Shown here: piece by piece, positions 45,151 through 54,135 of the stretch
How positions within the stretch are numbered: position 1 is the first letter of the stretch
Layout of the letters: each line of letters begins with the position of its first letter
DNA from: Paenibacillus sp. MSJ-34
GTDB lineage: Bacteria > Bacillota > Bacilli > Paenibacillales > Paenibacillaceae
Reading direction: 5' to 3'
DNA length: 64,000 nt
Assembly: GCF_018918005.1 (NCBI RefSeq)
Contig: NZ_JAHLPR010000026.1
Coordinates: 1 to 64,000 of the forward strand
Position numbers and translations under genes: made by a program
The notes under the pieces: generated by a model
Told to the model about the DNA's origin: nothing
The model's database searches: none
What the model saw: the letters and a program-made list of their open reading frames with translations, nothing else

Positions 45151-45588
45151 ATGATTAAAGGATTAAACCCTTATTTGGTTTTCAACGGGAACGGACGCGA
45201 AGCGGTGTCGTTTTACGAAAAAGCGTTGGGCGCGCAAGTCGTAGCGATGCAGTCATTCGGAGACATGCCGGATAACCCGGGTTTCGAGATTCCGGAAGAG
45301 GTGAAGTCTCGCGTTATGCATGCGCTGTTAAAGGTCGGGGATACCGATCTCATGATATCCGATACGTTCCCGGGACCGCATGAAACATCGTACCAGATCG
45401 GATCTCAGGTGACCGTCTCGATTGCGGTGAGCGACGCAGAAACGGCAAGGAATGTATATGAATCGTTGCGAGACGGCGGCAAGGTCGTCATGGAGCTGCA
45501 AGAAACGTTCTGGAGCCCGTCCTACGGACAGGTGACGGATCGATTCGGCGTAACGTGGCATGTTTCGGCAGACGCCGCCAAGCAATAA
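45151..45588 (+). CDS. VOC family protein (PhnB/YjdN-like)
   Basis: The 145-residue protein has two beta-alpha-beta-beta-beta modules of the vicinal-oxygen-chelate fold: GLNPYLVFNGNGREAVSFYEKALGA, then YQIGSQVTVSIAVSDAETA and WSPSYGQVTDRFGVTWHVS. It resembles the PhnB/YjdN group, whose activity is mostly unknown. Start at ATG 45151 after TTGAGGTGG; a GTG at 45142 lies within that site. It may be cotranscribed with the AraC regulator and is followed by a terminator. Confidence 0.85.
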   Translation: MIKGLNPYLVFNGNGREAVSFYEKALGAQVVAMQSFGDMPDNPGFEIPEEVKSRVMHALLKVGDTDLMISDTFPGPHETSYQIGSQVTVSIAVSDAETARNVYESLRDGGKVVMELQETFWSPSYGQVTDRFGVTWHVSADAAKQ

Positions 45589-45605
45589 ACAGGAATGAAC
45601 GTGAA

Positions 45606-45630
45606 ACATCCTCGTCAAGAGGATGTTTTT
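45606..45630 (+). terminator. Terminator after the VOC gene
   Basis: ACATCCTC (45606-45613) pairs with GAGGATGT (45619-45626), followed by TTTTT. Confidence 0.75.
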
Positions 45631-45793
45631 GCGTTTTTCTTGCCGGCAAAGTCGTAAACCTTCCCTTTGACAAAAAAACTGCGTATAATATAAATTATAT
45701 GCAGTTTCGATTGTAATCGATTTTTACGATCGGCGAAGGGAATGTCCCGCTTCATGAACGGAGAAACGAAAAGAACGAAGAGGCGAATACAAC

Positions 45794-46702
45794 ATGAATA
45801 TGCAGCTTGAACGGTACGAGAGCGAATTGGAAGCTTTCGTCATTTGGATGAAAGATGCCGGGTATACGAAATTTACGCAAACTTGTTATTTAGGAGATAT
45901 CCGACATTTTTTGCGCTTTATCGACGGGAAGCAGCTCTCGCAAGTAAGCAAACTCAATGTCATGTCCTATTTATCGTCCGTACGGGAAAGCGGCGTTTCC
46001 GATACGACGCGAAACCGTAAACATAGTTCGATCCAATGTTTTTTCAAAGCGTTGATGGAATTGGAGATGTTGGATGCCAATCCCGCGGCCGCGGTCAAAA
46101 AGTCGAAAACGGAAAAGAACCGGTCGCTCGTCTATTTGGATGAACGGGAAATTTTCGCTTTTTTGCAATCGATCGAAGGGAAGTACCGGACCCGCAATCT
46201 GGCGGTCTTCTTGCTCATGGCCTATATGGGGTTGCGCGTCGGCGAAGTTCATCGCCTGAACTTGTCCGATTATCATCCGCAGCGGAAGACTTTGAATGTA
46301 TTCGGCAAAGGGCGGAAGTGGAGGACGCTGCCTGTGCCGGATCGGGTCGATGAAATGCTGCGGCTTGCGATGGAAGAACGCAGGCAACCGGGAAGCAAAA
46401 GGGAGGATGCCTTTTTCATTTCCCAAAAGGGAAGGAGGTTGTCCGTCCGCAATATTCAATTGATCGCATCGCAAACGTTCGCGGCGTTTGAGCAAAAATA
46501 CCGGACAGGCCGCCGCTCGTTATCCAGCCATAAGTTAAGGCACTCCTTCGCCACCTTATTGCTCAAAAACGGGACGGACTTGCGCACGGTGCAGGAATTG
46601 CTTGGTCATGCCTCCATTCAAACGACGACGATTTATACGCATGTCTCGGATCGGCAAAAAGAAGAAGCGATTCGAAATCTCGAAGTGCTGGTGCCGGAAT
46701 GA
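45794..46702 (+). CDS. Tyrosine recombinase, XerC/XerD-like
   Basis: The 302-residue integrase has an N-terminal SAM-like core-binding domain (residues 1-90) and a catalytic domain with Arg in YMGLRVGEVHRL, HKLRHSFAT, LLGHASIQTTTIYTHV and intervening Lys (FGKGRKWRTLP). The size is that of XerC/D rather than phage integrases. The XerS-like recombinase only 2 kb away makes its role unclear. A further possibility is a transposon or phage remnant, but no flanking repeats are seen. GAAGAGG precedes the ATG at a wide spacing. Confidence 0.8.
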   Translation: MNMQLERYESELEAFVIWMKDAGYTKFTQTCYLGDIRHFLRFIDGKQLSQVSKLNVMSYLSSVRESGVSDTTRNRKHSSIQCFFKALMELEMLDANPAAAVKKSKTEKNRSLVYLDEREIFAFLQSIEGKYRTRNLAVFLLMAYMGLRVGEVHRLNLSDYHPQRKTLNVFGKGRKWRTLPVPDRVDEMLRLAMEERRQPGSKREDAFFISQKGRRLSVRNIQLIASQTFAAFEQKYRTGRRSLSSHKLRHSFATLLLKNGTDLRTVQELLGHASIQTTTIYTHVSDRQKEEAIRNLEVLVPE

Positions 46703-46739
46703 TCGAATGAACGTGATCCGCCGTATAGAAGCCCGTATT

Positions 46740-46765
46740 TTGTTAATAATGAGATTTATTAACAA
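46740..46765. promoter_or_regulatory. TTGTTAATAA...TTATTAACAA inverted repeat before the ger operon
   Basis: Perfect 10-bp arms (46740-46749 and 46756-46765) around TGAGAT end 17 bp before the gerA start. The position suits an operator. A forespore promoter must lie close by, but I cannot fix its boxes. Confidence 0.45.
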
Positions 46766-46782
46766 GGCACAGGTGATTTCAT

Positions 46783-48282
46783 ATGGGATTTCTTCAACAG
46801 CAAGTACCGCTTTCGGCCGATTGCAATGAAAACTTGCGCTTGTTGCAAAGCATTTATCAAGATTGTTCGGACGTCATTTATTACCAATTTCTGATTGCCG
46901 GCAGAAAACGGGCGATTCTCGTCTATATTGACGGAATTACGGATAACGATGCGATCGATAAACAAGTCATATTGCCATTAATACGGGAAGACGGATCCGA
47001 TCTTAGCTTGGCGAACATTCGCCTTCACATTTCACATTCTGCGATCGCTGCGGTCGGCACGGTCGCCAAAGCGAGCGAAGAAGTAAACGGCGGCAATGCG
47101 TTATTGATCGTCGACGGGGAACAACAAGCCTTGTCGATCGGAATATCGAAGTGGGAGAAGCGGAACATTGAAGAACCGACCGCCGAAGCGGTCGTTCGCG
47201 GGCCGAGAGAAGGATTTGTGGAAACGCTGCGGGTCAATACTTCCATGCTGCGCCGTAAATTAAAAACGTCGCAATTAAAGCTGAAGTCGATGAATATCGG
47301 GTTATATTCCAATACGAAAGTCGTCGTGGCGTATATCGAGGATATTGTCGATCCTGCGCTCGTTACCGAAGTGGTCAACAGGCTCGAACGGATCAACGTG
47401 GACGGCATTCTGGAAAGCGGATATATTGAGGAATTGATTGAGGATCATCCTGGTTCTCCTTTCCCGCAAGTGTTAACGACGGAACGGCCAGACGTTGCAT
47501 GCGCGAATTTATTGGAAGGACGGATCGTCATTCTCGTGGACGGAACTCCGATCTCGATCATTGCGCCGATCACGTTTTTTTCTTTGCTCCAATCCGCCGA
47601 GGAGTATTATCAACGTTATTTGATCAGCACGGCCATTCGATGGCTTCGTTATTTATTTCTCGCTATTGCGTTGTTCGGGCCCTCGTTTTACGTTGCCGTC
47701 GTCTCGTTCCACCAAGAGATGATACCGACCAAGCTATTGCTTACGATGGCCGAATCGAGGGAACAGGTTCCGTTTCCGGCTTTGATCGAGGCGCTATTGA
47801 TGGAAATTACGTTCGAGGCGCTGCGCGAAGCGGGCATCCGGCTTCCGAAGCAGGTTGGAGCGGCGGTCAGCATCGTCGGCGCCTTGGTTATCGGACAAGC
47901 GGCGATATCTGCGGGTCTTGTGTCGACCCCCATGGTCATGGTGGTGGCGATTACAGGCATCGCTTCCTTTATGATTCCCCAATACGCATTAGGAACTGCG
48001 ATGCGATTGTTGCGGTTCCCGATTATGTTTCTTTCCGGCAGTCTCGGCTTGTTCGGTTTATTGCTCGGTTTCATACTCATGCTCACTCATTTATTGACGC
48101 TTCGTTCATTCGGAGTCCCGTATTTGGAGCCCGTTGCGCCGCTCAAATTTGCCGGCCTCAAAGACGTACTTGTTCGCTCGCCGTTTTGGATGCGAAATAC
48201 GCGTCCGCACTTTACCGGCAAATGGAATAAATTCAGGCAAAGTCCCGGACAACGGCCTGGTCCGGGCAGAGGGGGCGATTGA
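46783..48282 (+). CDS. Spore germination receptor A subunit (GerA family)
   Basis: The 499-residue protein has the soluble N-terminal domain of GerA-type subunits (about 1-280; DGITDNDAIDKQVILPLI, VVRGPREGFVETLRVN, VVAYIEDIVDP) and a C-terminal membrane domain with about five helices (RYLFLAIALFGPSFYVAVV, IVGALVIGQAAISAGLVS). The PREGF motif is diagnostic. It sits in the spore inner membrane and with B and C subunits responds to nutrients. CAGGTGA precedes the ATG. It is the first gene of an A-C-D-B operon. The germinant cannot be read from sequence. Confidence 0.93.
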   Translation: MGFLQQQVPLSADCNENLRLLQSIYQDCSDVIYYQFLIAGRKRAILVYIDGITDNDAIDKQVILPLIREDGSDLSLANIRLHISHSAIAAVGTVAKASEEVNGGNALLIVDGEQQALSIGISKWEKRNIEEPTAEAVVRGPREGFVETLRVNTSMLRRKLKTSQLKLKSMNIGLYSNTKVVVAYIEDIVDPALVTEVVNRLERINVDGILESGYIEELIEDHPGSPFPQVLTTERPDVACANLLEGRIVILVDGTPISIIAPITFFSLLQSAEEYYQRYLISTAIRWLRYLFLAIALFGPSFYVAVVSFHQEMIPTKLLLTMAESREQVPFPALIEALLMEITFEALREAGIRLPKQVGAAVSIVGALVIGQAAISAGLVSTPMVMVVAITGIASFMIPQYALGTAMRLLRFPIMFLSGSLGLFGLLLGFILMLTHLLTLRSFGVPYLEPVAPLKFAGLKDVLVRSPFWMRNTRPHFTGKWNKFRQSPGQRPGPGRGGD

Positions 48283-48285
48283 CGT

Positions 48286-49539
48286 ATGCAGTACGAAAGG
48301 GGGACCGCTCAAAAATACGTCTTGCCGTCGTTCTCCAACATGCCGAGAAAGGCTCCATTTCGCGCCGCGCTATTATGCATCGTCACCTCATTGTTCCTAA
48401 CCGGCTGCTGGGACAGAACGGAGCTCAACGATCTGGCCATCATTACGGCAACGGCAATCGATATAACGGATAACAACCAGGTCAAATTAGCCGTTCAAAT
48501 CTATGTGTCCAAGCAAGGTCAAGCGTCGGGAGGCAGCCAGACGCAATTGGAGCAGCAAAGCAGCAGCGGCGGCCCCCAGAATACGGTCGTGATCGCCGCC
48601 AAAGGCATTTCGCTCGCCGATGCGGCCGCCAATTTGCAAGAACAGCTCCCGCGCAAAGTATTCTGGGGACATAATAAAGTATTCATTTTCGGCGAAAAAA
48701 CAGTGAAAGCCGGAATAAAAGATCATATCGATTTCCTGCTTCGGCATCCGGGAACGCGCGAACACTCGTACGTTTTCGCAAGCAAAGGAGACGCGATGAA
48801 AATATTGGATATGAATACCGTCTTGGAACGGGACAGTTCCGAAGTATTGCGAGAAATGACCAAGAACAGGACGGGCTTAACGGTCACGTTAAACGAAATC
48901 ATGCAGCTATTGAACGAAAAGTCCGAAGCTGCGTTTCTGCCGAGAATCGAACTTCGCGATCGCGACGGCAAAGGGAAAGTGCCCACGATTCGCGGTACGG
49001 ACGTGCTGGAAGAAGGAAAGTACGCAGGCTGGATCGATCGAACGGCGACCCGAGGCGTCATGTGGCTGCGAGACGAAATCAAAACATCCATTATAACGGT
49101 AGATTCCGAACAAGAGAAAGGCTTGATCTCCTTTCGTTTAGCTCATAACAAAACCGATCTGGTACCGCTTGTTCGAGGAAATGAGTGGAGCATAACGGCG
49201 AAAATTGAGATGGAAGGCGATATTGTTCAAAATACGTCCGAACAAGATATTACGAAGGTCGAACAGGTCAAGCTGGCCGAACGAGCGATTGGCGACGATG
49301 TCCGCAAACGGATTGAGTTGGCCCTTCGAATCGCCCAAGACGAGCTGGATGCGGATATTTTCGGTTTTGCCAAGGAATTTCGCCGCAAATATCCGATGGA
49401 ATGGGAAAAAAACGAACGGCGTTGGAAAGAAATTTTCCCTCAAATCCGAGTGAACGTGGAGCCGAAGGTGAAAGTGCTGCGTATCGGAATGGTGGGGAAA
49501 AATATGGAGAATATGAAGGAAACGGACCAAGTGGAGTGA
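48286..49539 (+). CDS. Spore germination receptor C subunit lipoprotein (GerC family)
   Basis: The 417-residue protein has a long N-terminus, a signal segment with lipobox FLTGCWDRTELNDLAI (CWDR-E-x-NDLA is the GerC hallmark), then three GerC domains ending in EFRRKYPMEWEKNERRWKEIFP. It is lipid-anchored on the spore inner membrane with the A and B subunits. The N-terminal 30 residues before the signal are longer than usual, and a start at an internal ATG (48343, giving MPRKAPF) is possible. AGAGGGGG precedes ATG 48286. Confidence 0.92.
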   Translation: MQYERGTAQKYVLPSFSNMPRKAPFRAALLCIVTSLFLTGCWDRTELNDLAIITATAIDITDNNQVKLAVQIYVSKQGQASGGSQTQLEQQSSSGGPQNTVVIAAKGISLADAAANLQEQLPRKVFWGHNKVFIFGEKTVKAGIKDHIDFLLRHPGTREHSYVFASKGDAMKILDMNTVLERDSSEVLREMTKNRTGLTVTLNEIMQLLNEKSEAAFLPRIELRDRDGKGKVPTIRGTDVLEEGKYAGWIDRTATRGVMWLRDEIKTSIITVDSEQEKGLISFRLAHNKTDLVPLVRGNEWSITAKIEMEGDIVQNTSEQDITKVEQVKLAERAIGDDVRKRIELALRIAQDELDADIFGFAKEFRRKYPMEWEKNERRWKEIFPQIRVNVEPKVKVLRIGMVGKNMENMKETDQVE

Positions 49540-49546
49540 TATTCGC

Positions 49547-49777
49547 ATGAAATGGCTATTAGCCGCAGGAGTCTCCATCATCGTGTTCATCGCGACGGTG
49601 TACGAATGGCCGAACATGTCGCCGAAAATGAAAAAAGAGAAGATTGTCTTTGTTGCCTTGTCGGCGCTGGGATGGTGTTTGTCGATTTCAATCATTTTTT
49701 TCCCGGACATTCTGTCGCTCAACGACATCATCGAATTCATTTACAAGCCGTTCCTGAATTTTTTCAATATTAGCTAA
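49547..49777 (+). CDS. Small two-helix membrane protein of the germination operon (D subunit)
   Basis: The 76-residue protein is predicted to have two transmembrane helices (about 3-20 and 36-54) separated by a basic loop (PKMKKEK). Several Bacilli encode a small 2-TM D protein within ger operons that modulates receptor function. Its position between C and B genes and its topology fit that family. The start lies 7 nt after the gerC stop, with GAGTGA as a weak ribosome binding site, so translation is probably coupled. Confidence 0.75.
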   Translation: MKWLLAAGVSIIVFIATVYEWPNMSPKMKKEKIVFVALSALGWCLSISIIFFPDILSLNDIIEFIYKPFLNFFNIS

Positions 49778-49795
49778 AGGGGCCCTGTTCCAATC

Positions 49796-50896
49796 ATGAT
49801 CGAAAAAGGGAAAATATCCGGCCTGCAACTGATTTTGATTATGTATCTTATGATCGGGGCGACGGCGATCCTAATCGTACCGGCCCTGTCCGCACGCGAC
49901 GCCCATCAAGATGTATGGTTGTCGCCGGTTTGGGGCTCGATCAGCGGATTTGCCGCCGTTTGTCTTGTCTGGACGCTTAATCTACTGTATCCGAACCGTA
50001 CCATCGTCGAACAGAGCCAACTCATTTTAGGCCGTTTCCTTGGCAGTGCGGTCAATATCGTGTTGCTCTTGTTTATACTGCACACGTGCAGTTTAATTCT
50101 TAGGGAATATGGTGAGTTTATCGTCGGTACATCGCTTGTGTTGACGCCTATTTCCGTCGTGATGGGCTGTATTGTGTTAGTCAGCGCGATTGCCGTGCGC
50201 GGCGGCGTGGAAGTGCTGGGAAGATTCGCAACGATTGTAGCTCCCGTCTTCGTTTTTTTTGTGCTAGCGATTTCGATTTTCTTGATTCCGAGTATGAATA
50301 TCGACAATATGCTTCCGGCATTCGAACGCGGCCTCATGCCGTCCATAAAAGGCTCGATTACGCCGCATGCATGGTTTATGGAATTTCTGATTCTTACGTT
50401 TTTCGTTCCATATGTCAAGAAGAAGGAACGCAAAATACGCTATGCGATCATCCCTGTCGCTGCGATGACCGTTACGATGATCATTACGAATATTACTTGT
50501 TTATTGCTGTTCGGCGATATGACGGGCAATATGACCTTCCCGGTCTTCATCGCCTCCCGGTTTATCAGCTTTGCGGAATTTTTCGAGCATGTGGAGGCCA
50601 TGGTTATGGTGCTTTGGATGTTGGGAGGCTTTTTGCAAATCACGTTATGGTTTTACGCTCTCGCGCTCGGCACAGCGCAATGTTTGCGCCTTTCCGATTA
50701 TCGTCCCGTCGTGTTGCCGTTCGGATTGTTGCTCACCGCCGTTGCCGTCTGGGTCAGCCCGAGTCTGCAGCATTTGATTCGCTTTTTTTCGGTTAACGGT
50801 TTCATTTATTCGCTTTCGATATTAATCTTATTGCCTCTTCTATTAATCGTAATCGGGTTCGTTCGTAGAAAATGGCTTAAGCAACAAATAAATTGA
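49796..50896 (+). CDS. Spore germination receptor B subunit (GerB/APC permease family)
   Basis: The 366-residue protein has ten or so transmembrane helices of the amino acid-polyamine-organocation fold. The N-terminal KGKISGLQLILIMYLMIGAT and the later EFLILTFFVPYVKKKERK are typical of endospore germination permeases. In the complex it is thought to bind the germinant. The ATG at 49796 follows AAAGGGG at a wide spacing. It closes the operon, and a cupin gene follows 33 bp later. Confidence 0.92.
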   Translation: MIEKGKISGLQLILIMYLMIGATAILIVPALSARDAHQDVWLSPVWGSISGFAAVCLVWTLNLLYPNRTIVEQSQLILGRFLGSAVNIVLLLFILHTCSLILREYGEFIVGTSLVLTPISVVMGCIVLVSAIAVRGGVEVLGRFATIVAPVFVFFVLAISIFLIPSMNIDNMLPAFERGLMPSIKGSITPHAWFMEFLILTFFVPYVKKKERKIRYAIIPVAAMTVTMIITNITCLLLFGDMTGNMTFPVFIASRFISFAEFFEHVEAMVMVLWMLGGFLQITLWFYALALGTAQCLRLSDYRPVVLPFGLLLTAVAVWVSPSLQHLIRFFSVNGFIYSLSILILLPLLLIVIGFVRRKWLKQQIN

Positions 50897-50929
50897 TGAA
50901 TATTATATCTTTCAAAGGAGAGTTGTAGA

Positions 50930-51283
50930 ATGATCGTACATAAAAACAACGCTGAACATTACCGGTGGGGAAACATGTGTGACGGTTGGCATTTGGTGAA
51001 GGACGCCAATTTAAGCGTGATCTATGAAAACATGCCGCCGCAAACGGAGGAAGTGCGGCACTATCATACGAAGTCGCGGCAATTTTTTTTCGTGCTGGAC
51101 GGTGTCGCGACGATGGAGGTAGACGGGAAAATCTATGAAATCCGCGCGCGGGAAGGGATTGAAGTCGCTCCGAACGTGCCGCATCAAATGATGAACCGCT
51201 CAGAGGAGACGATCGAATTTCTCGTTGTTTCGCAGCCGCGCAGCCATGGCGACCGTATCGAAGCGGAGATTATGGTAGAATAG
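50930..51283 (+). CDS. Small cupin-domain protein
   Basis: The 117-residue protein is a single cupin with the two motifs HYHTKSRQFFFVLDG (metal His and the acidic partner replaced by Gln) and GIEVAPNVPHQMMN. It is probably a metal-binding enzyme or sensor, but cupins are too varied for a specific call. AAAGGAGAG precedes the ATG. Its closeness to the ger operon may be coincidence or read-through; no terminator separates them. Confidence 0.8.
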   Translation: MIVHKNNAEHYRWGNMCDGWHLVKDANLSVIYENMPPQTEEVRHYHTKSRQFFFVLDGVATMEVDGKIYEIRAREGIEVAPNVPHQMMNRSEETIEFLVVSQPRSHGDRIEAEIMVE

Positions 51284-51385
51284 AATGGATCAATATTTGG
51301 GAGCGAAGATAGACGTTACATAGGAAAAAGTCGGTTAATCGCTGAATTTACGTCAACAAGCAAGAGGAAGAGGGAGAGGGAGACA

Positions 51386-51904
51386 TTGCTCAAATACACG
51401 ATTTGTTTCATTAAGCAAGACGATCGCATTCTGCTCCTCAACCGCAATGCGCCGGCATGGATGGGCAAATGGAACGGCGTTGGCGGCAAATTGGAGCCGG
51501 GAGAATCGCCGACAGAAAGCGTCATTCGCGAAGTGCTCGAGGAAACGGGCATCCGATTGCAGAGGCAAGACGTAAGCTATAAAGGGATTGTCAGTTGGAC
51601 CGTCGACGGACAACCTAGCGGGGGGATGTACGCTTATACGGCAGAGTTGCCGTCTACCGTCCGTGTCGAGACGCCGCTCAATACGGAGGAAGGCATTCTC
51701 GACTGGAAGGAGCTGTCCTGGATTATGCATCCCGACAATAAAGGGATCGCGGACAATGTGCCGGCGTTCTTGCCGGTGATGCTGCAGGATCGCCATTATT
51801 ACGATCATCGCTGCATCTTTGACAACGGGATGATGACCGGATTCGTTTCGGTTCCGATGGAAGATGAGAGTCCGTATGCAGTAGAGTTGAAACAGTATAC
51901 ATAA
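51386..51904 (+). CDS. NUDIX hydrolase (8-oxo-dGTP-diphosphatase-like)
   Basis: The 172-residue protein carries a full Nudix box, GxxxxE-x7-REVLEETG, starting at GGKLEPGES near residue 36, so it hydrolyses a nucleoside-diphosphate-linked substrate with Mg. WNGVGGK and the early LLLNR resemble the MutT/MTH1-like branch, and a role in cleaning oxidised nucleotides would suit the nearby DNA repair genes, but specificity is not certain. TTG start after GAGGGAG. The stop codon lies in a hairpin arm. Confidence 0.85.
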   Translation: MLKYTICFIKQDDRILLLNRNAPAWMGKWNGVGGKLEPGESPTESVIREVLEETGIRLQRQDVSYKGIVSWTVDGQPSGGMYAYTAELPSTVRVETPLNTEEGILDWKELSWIMHPDNKGIADNVPAFLPVMLQDRHYYDHRCIFDNGMMTGFVSVPMEDESPYAVELKQYT

Positions 51905-51926
51905 TCAATATTATGTATACTGTTTC
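51889..51926. terminator. 17-bp perfect hairpin spanning the NUDIX stop codon
   Basis: GAAACAGTATACATAAT (51889-51905) pairs perfectly with 51910-51926 around CAAT. The TAA stop is inside the 5' arm. Only TTTC follows, so this may be a weak terminator or an mRNA-stabilising structure. Confidence 0.5.
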
Positions 51927-52366
51927 TAATGCTATTACAGTAACGTGAGGTTAACGCCAAAATCTACTTCTAATTTCAATGATATTTGGATAAGTTTCGA
52001 ATTATCGGTATTTTCTACAGTAAATGTCTTCGAAAAATGCGCCCATGGGGAAAGAGTACAGAATTATCGGTAGAAAACGGAGGTACATTAGTCATAAAAT
52101 TGGATGTGAGCAATGTAGCGTCAGTTTTTACTGCTATTTGTTATCGATGTCCATATTTGTCGGTTTGTAATATAAAATTATTAACATAATATTTGTTACG
52201 TCACTTTTTTTAAGGGAAATACGCAAAGAAATAAAGCAAGGCGGACGGATTCGATATTCAAGCAACGCGCATTCTTCGAGTTATGAATTACGATATCTTG
52301 CTATTATATTGTTGAAATGTTGGAATATCAACGGTTTGGGTGTATCCTAACAGAGGAGGTGATGCG
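51927..52366. other. 440-bp AT-rich region without a supported gene
   Basis: A 67-codon frame from TTG at 51986 has no ribosome binding site and an unconvincing protein. Nothing else is recognised apart from the adaA ribosome binding site. The region presumably holds the adaA promoter, whose boxes are not clear. Confidence 0.5.
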
Positions 52367-52951
52367 GTGGATTCGAAAAAAACGAACATACCCGATGAGT
52401 ATTGGAAGGCCATTGTGGAATGCGATCCGGCTTATGACGACGCATTTTTGTACGGTGTGCGAACGACCGGAATTTTTTGCCGCCCATCCTGCAAATCGAA
52501 AGTTCCAAATCCGGATAATGTTCGGATCTTTCCCAATGCTTATGTCGCTTTGAAGGAACATTTCAGACCGTGCAAGCGTTGCAAGCCCGACGGATTGCAA
52601 TTGCCGACAGAAGAGTGGATCGAACAAGTTGTCGAATGGATCGACCTGCATTATGACGAGCCTCTTACTTTGAATATGTTAGCGGATATTTCGCATGGCA
52701 GCCCGTTTCACTTGCAACGAATGTTCAAAAAGGTGAAAGGCTTTTCGCCTGCCGAATATATCCGGCAAGTTCGGTTGAATAAAGCCGCCGACTTGCTGCA
52801 AACAACCAATCAATCGGTTGCCGAGATCGGAATGCAGGTCGGTTTTTCGAGCACGCCGTATTTTATTACATTGTTTAAAAAAAAGCTTGGCGTAACCCCG
52901 TCTAGTTATCGAGAGGATCGGAGGAATCATGATGGAAACGCAAATGATTGA
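52367..52951 (+). CDS. adaA: AdaA: methylphosphotriester-DNA methyltransferase and transcriptional activator
   Basis: The 194-residue protein has the N-terminal Ada zinc domain with Cys38, Cys42, Cys69 and Cys72 (GIFCRPSCKSK, PCKRCKPD), the first Cys taking methyl from DNA phosphotriesters, and an AraC-type DNA-binding domain (LTLNMLADISHGSPFHLQRMF; AEIGMQVGFSSTPYFITLFK). Methylation turns it into an activator of the adaptive response. GTG at 52367 follows AGAGGAGG. Its end overlaps the ogt-type gene by 23 nt, as in the B. subtilis adaA-adaB operon. Confidence 0.93.
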   Translation: MDSKKTNIPDEYWKAIVECDPAYDDAFLYGVRTTGIFCRPSCKSKVPNPDNVRIFPNAYVALKEHFRPCKRCKPDGLQLPTEEWIEQVVEWIDLHYDEPLTLNMLADISHGSPFHLQRMFKKVKGFSPAEYIRQVRLNKAADLLQTTNQSVAEIGMQVGFSSTPYFITLFKKKLGVTPSSYREDRRNHDGNAND

Positions 52952-53441
52952 ATGGGCGGTACTGGAATACGATTGCTGGAATTTGCACGCAGCCGTAACG
53001 GAGATGGGACTTTGCTATGTAGGATCGCCCGGGCAAACCGATGAGGAAATGCGAATCGCACTGCGACACCGGTTTCCATCAGCGGCATTTAGGAGAAATG
53101 ATGAGGCGCTGAGGCCTTATATGAATGAACTGCTGGAATATTTTGAAGGGAAGCGTCAAAGCTTCACCATCCCGATCGATATGAGAGGCACAAGTTTTCA
53201 AGAGAAGGTGTGGGAAGCGCTGAAGCGGATTCCGTATGGACATACTTGCTCGTATTCCGATATCGCACGGATCGTTCAAAGTCCGAAAGCGGTTCGTGCC
53301 GTCGGCTCGGCCATCGCCGCCAATCCGGTGCTGATCGCGGTGCCCTGTCATCGCGTCGTCGGTAAGAACGGAGCGATCACAGGATACCGCGGCGGCTTGG
53401 ATATGAAACGGTATTTGCTTGAATTGGAAGTAGGGGGATAA
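52929..53441 (+). CDS. Methylated-DNA--protein-cysteine methyltransferase (AdaB/Ogt)
   Basis: The 170-residue suicide repair enzyme moves alkyl groups from O6-methylguanine to Cys140 in the PCHRVVGKNG motif. The preceding YGHTCSYSDIA, KAVRAVGSAIAANPVL and following GYRGGLDMK complete the family pattern. It overlaps adaA, and GAGG 4 nt before the ATG allows 52929 or 52932 as start. A strong terminator follows. With adaA it forms the standard two-gene alkylation response of Gram-positives. Confidence 0.94.
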   Translation: MMETQMIEWAVLEYDCWNLHAAVTEMGLCYVGSPGQTDEEMRIALRHRFPSAAFRRNDEALRPYMNELLEYFEGKRQSFTIPIDMRGTSFQEKVWEALKRIPYGHTCSYSDIARIVQSPKAVRAVGSAIAANPVLIAVPCHRVVGKNGAITGYRGGLDMKRYLLELEVGG

Positions 53442-53487
53442 CAAAGCCTGAAGTCGAAACAACCGGATGAATAAGTTGAAAAGTGAT

Positions 53488-53526
53488 AAAACCAGCTAAT
53501 CCCTCGTCAAGATATTAGCTGGTTTT
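53488..53526. terminator. Terminator after the adaA-ogt pair
   Basis: AAAACCAGCTAAT (53488-53500) pairs perfectly with ATTAGCTGGTTTT (53514-53526). It can work in both directions and separates converging genes. Confidence 0.88.
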
Positions 53527-53568
53527 CCGTAATGAACAAGAGCAATAAATCCTAATTTTGTTTTCCAA

Positions 53569-54096
53569 CTATACTTCTGATTCAATCTCCTTTAATAGCT
53601 CATAAAACCAATTTACATTAACTTTATGGTGTGAAATGGAGTTTTCTAACATACGAACAAAACTCTTCGTGAGAGTTGATCTGTTTGCTAAAGCATCCTC
53701 TATGAGAGAAATTTTTTTCTCTGTTTGTTTAATCTGAACAAGAATTAAATCCCTCATCTTTTCTTTGTCGAATTCATCTTCAAAAAGCATAGCACCATAA
53801 AAGGAAAGATTTACATAATCCGTTTTTGTCCCATACTTAGTCATTAAACGATTAAACTCTGTAATTCCTAACTCAGTAAGAATGTATTTATTTTTTTCTC
53901 TCGATTCTGAATTCCTCGCTTCGGAAATACGTTCAATCAGTCCTTTTTCTTCTAACTGTTGAATGTTGTAATAAAATGAACCTTTGGTGTAATTGACTAC
54001 AAACTCGTAATTTCGCTCATTCATTATTGCCAAAAGTTCATATCCATATGAACCTGGTTTTTCTTTTAACAAACCTAAGATTAAGAGTGGAATCAA
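53569..54096 (-). CDS. PadR family transcriptional regulator
   Basis: The 175-residue protein has the PadR winged helix at its N-terminus (LLILGLLKEKPGSYGYELL; YTKGSFYYNIQQLEEKGLI) and a helical dimerisation tail. It starts with TTG after GAGGAG and lies 39 bp behind the SGNH-esterase gene, in one operon. Base composition is far more AT-rich than the surrounding DNA, which points to a foreign origin. The twin operators before the esterase gene are its likely binding sites. Confidence 0.85.
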   Translation of the reverse strand: MIPLLILGLLKEKPGSYGYELLAIMNERNYEFVVNYTKGSFYYNIQQLEEKGLIERISEARNSESREKNKYILTELGITEFNRLMTKYGTKTDYVNLSFYGAMLFEDEFDKEKMRDLILVQIKQTEKKISLIEDALANRSTLTKSFVRMLENSISHHKVNVNWFYELLKEIESEV

Positions 54097-54135
54097 TTGA
54101 TTGATCTCTCCTCGTAAAATGAGATTAATGTTGTT

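Noticed and set aside
51986-52189. 67-codon frame before adaA
   Set aside because: TTG start without ribosome binding site and no convincing protein character.
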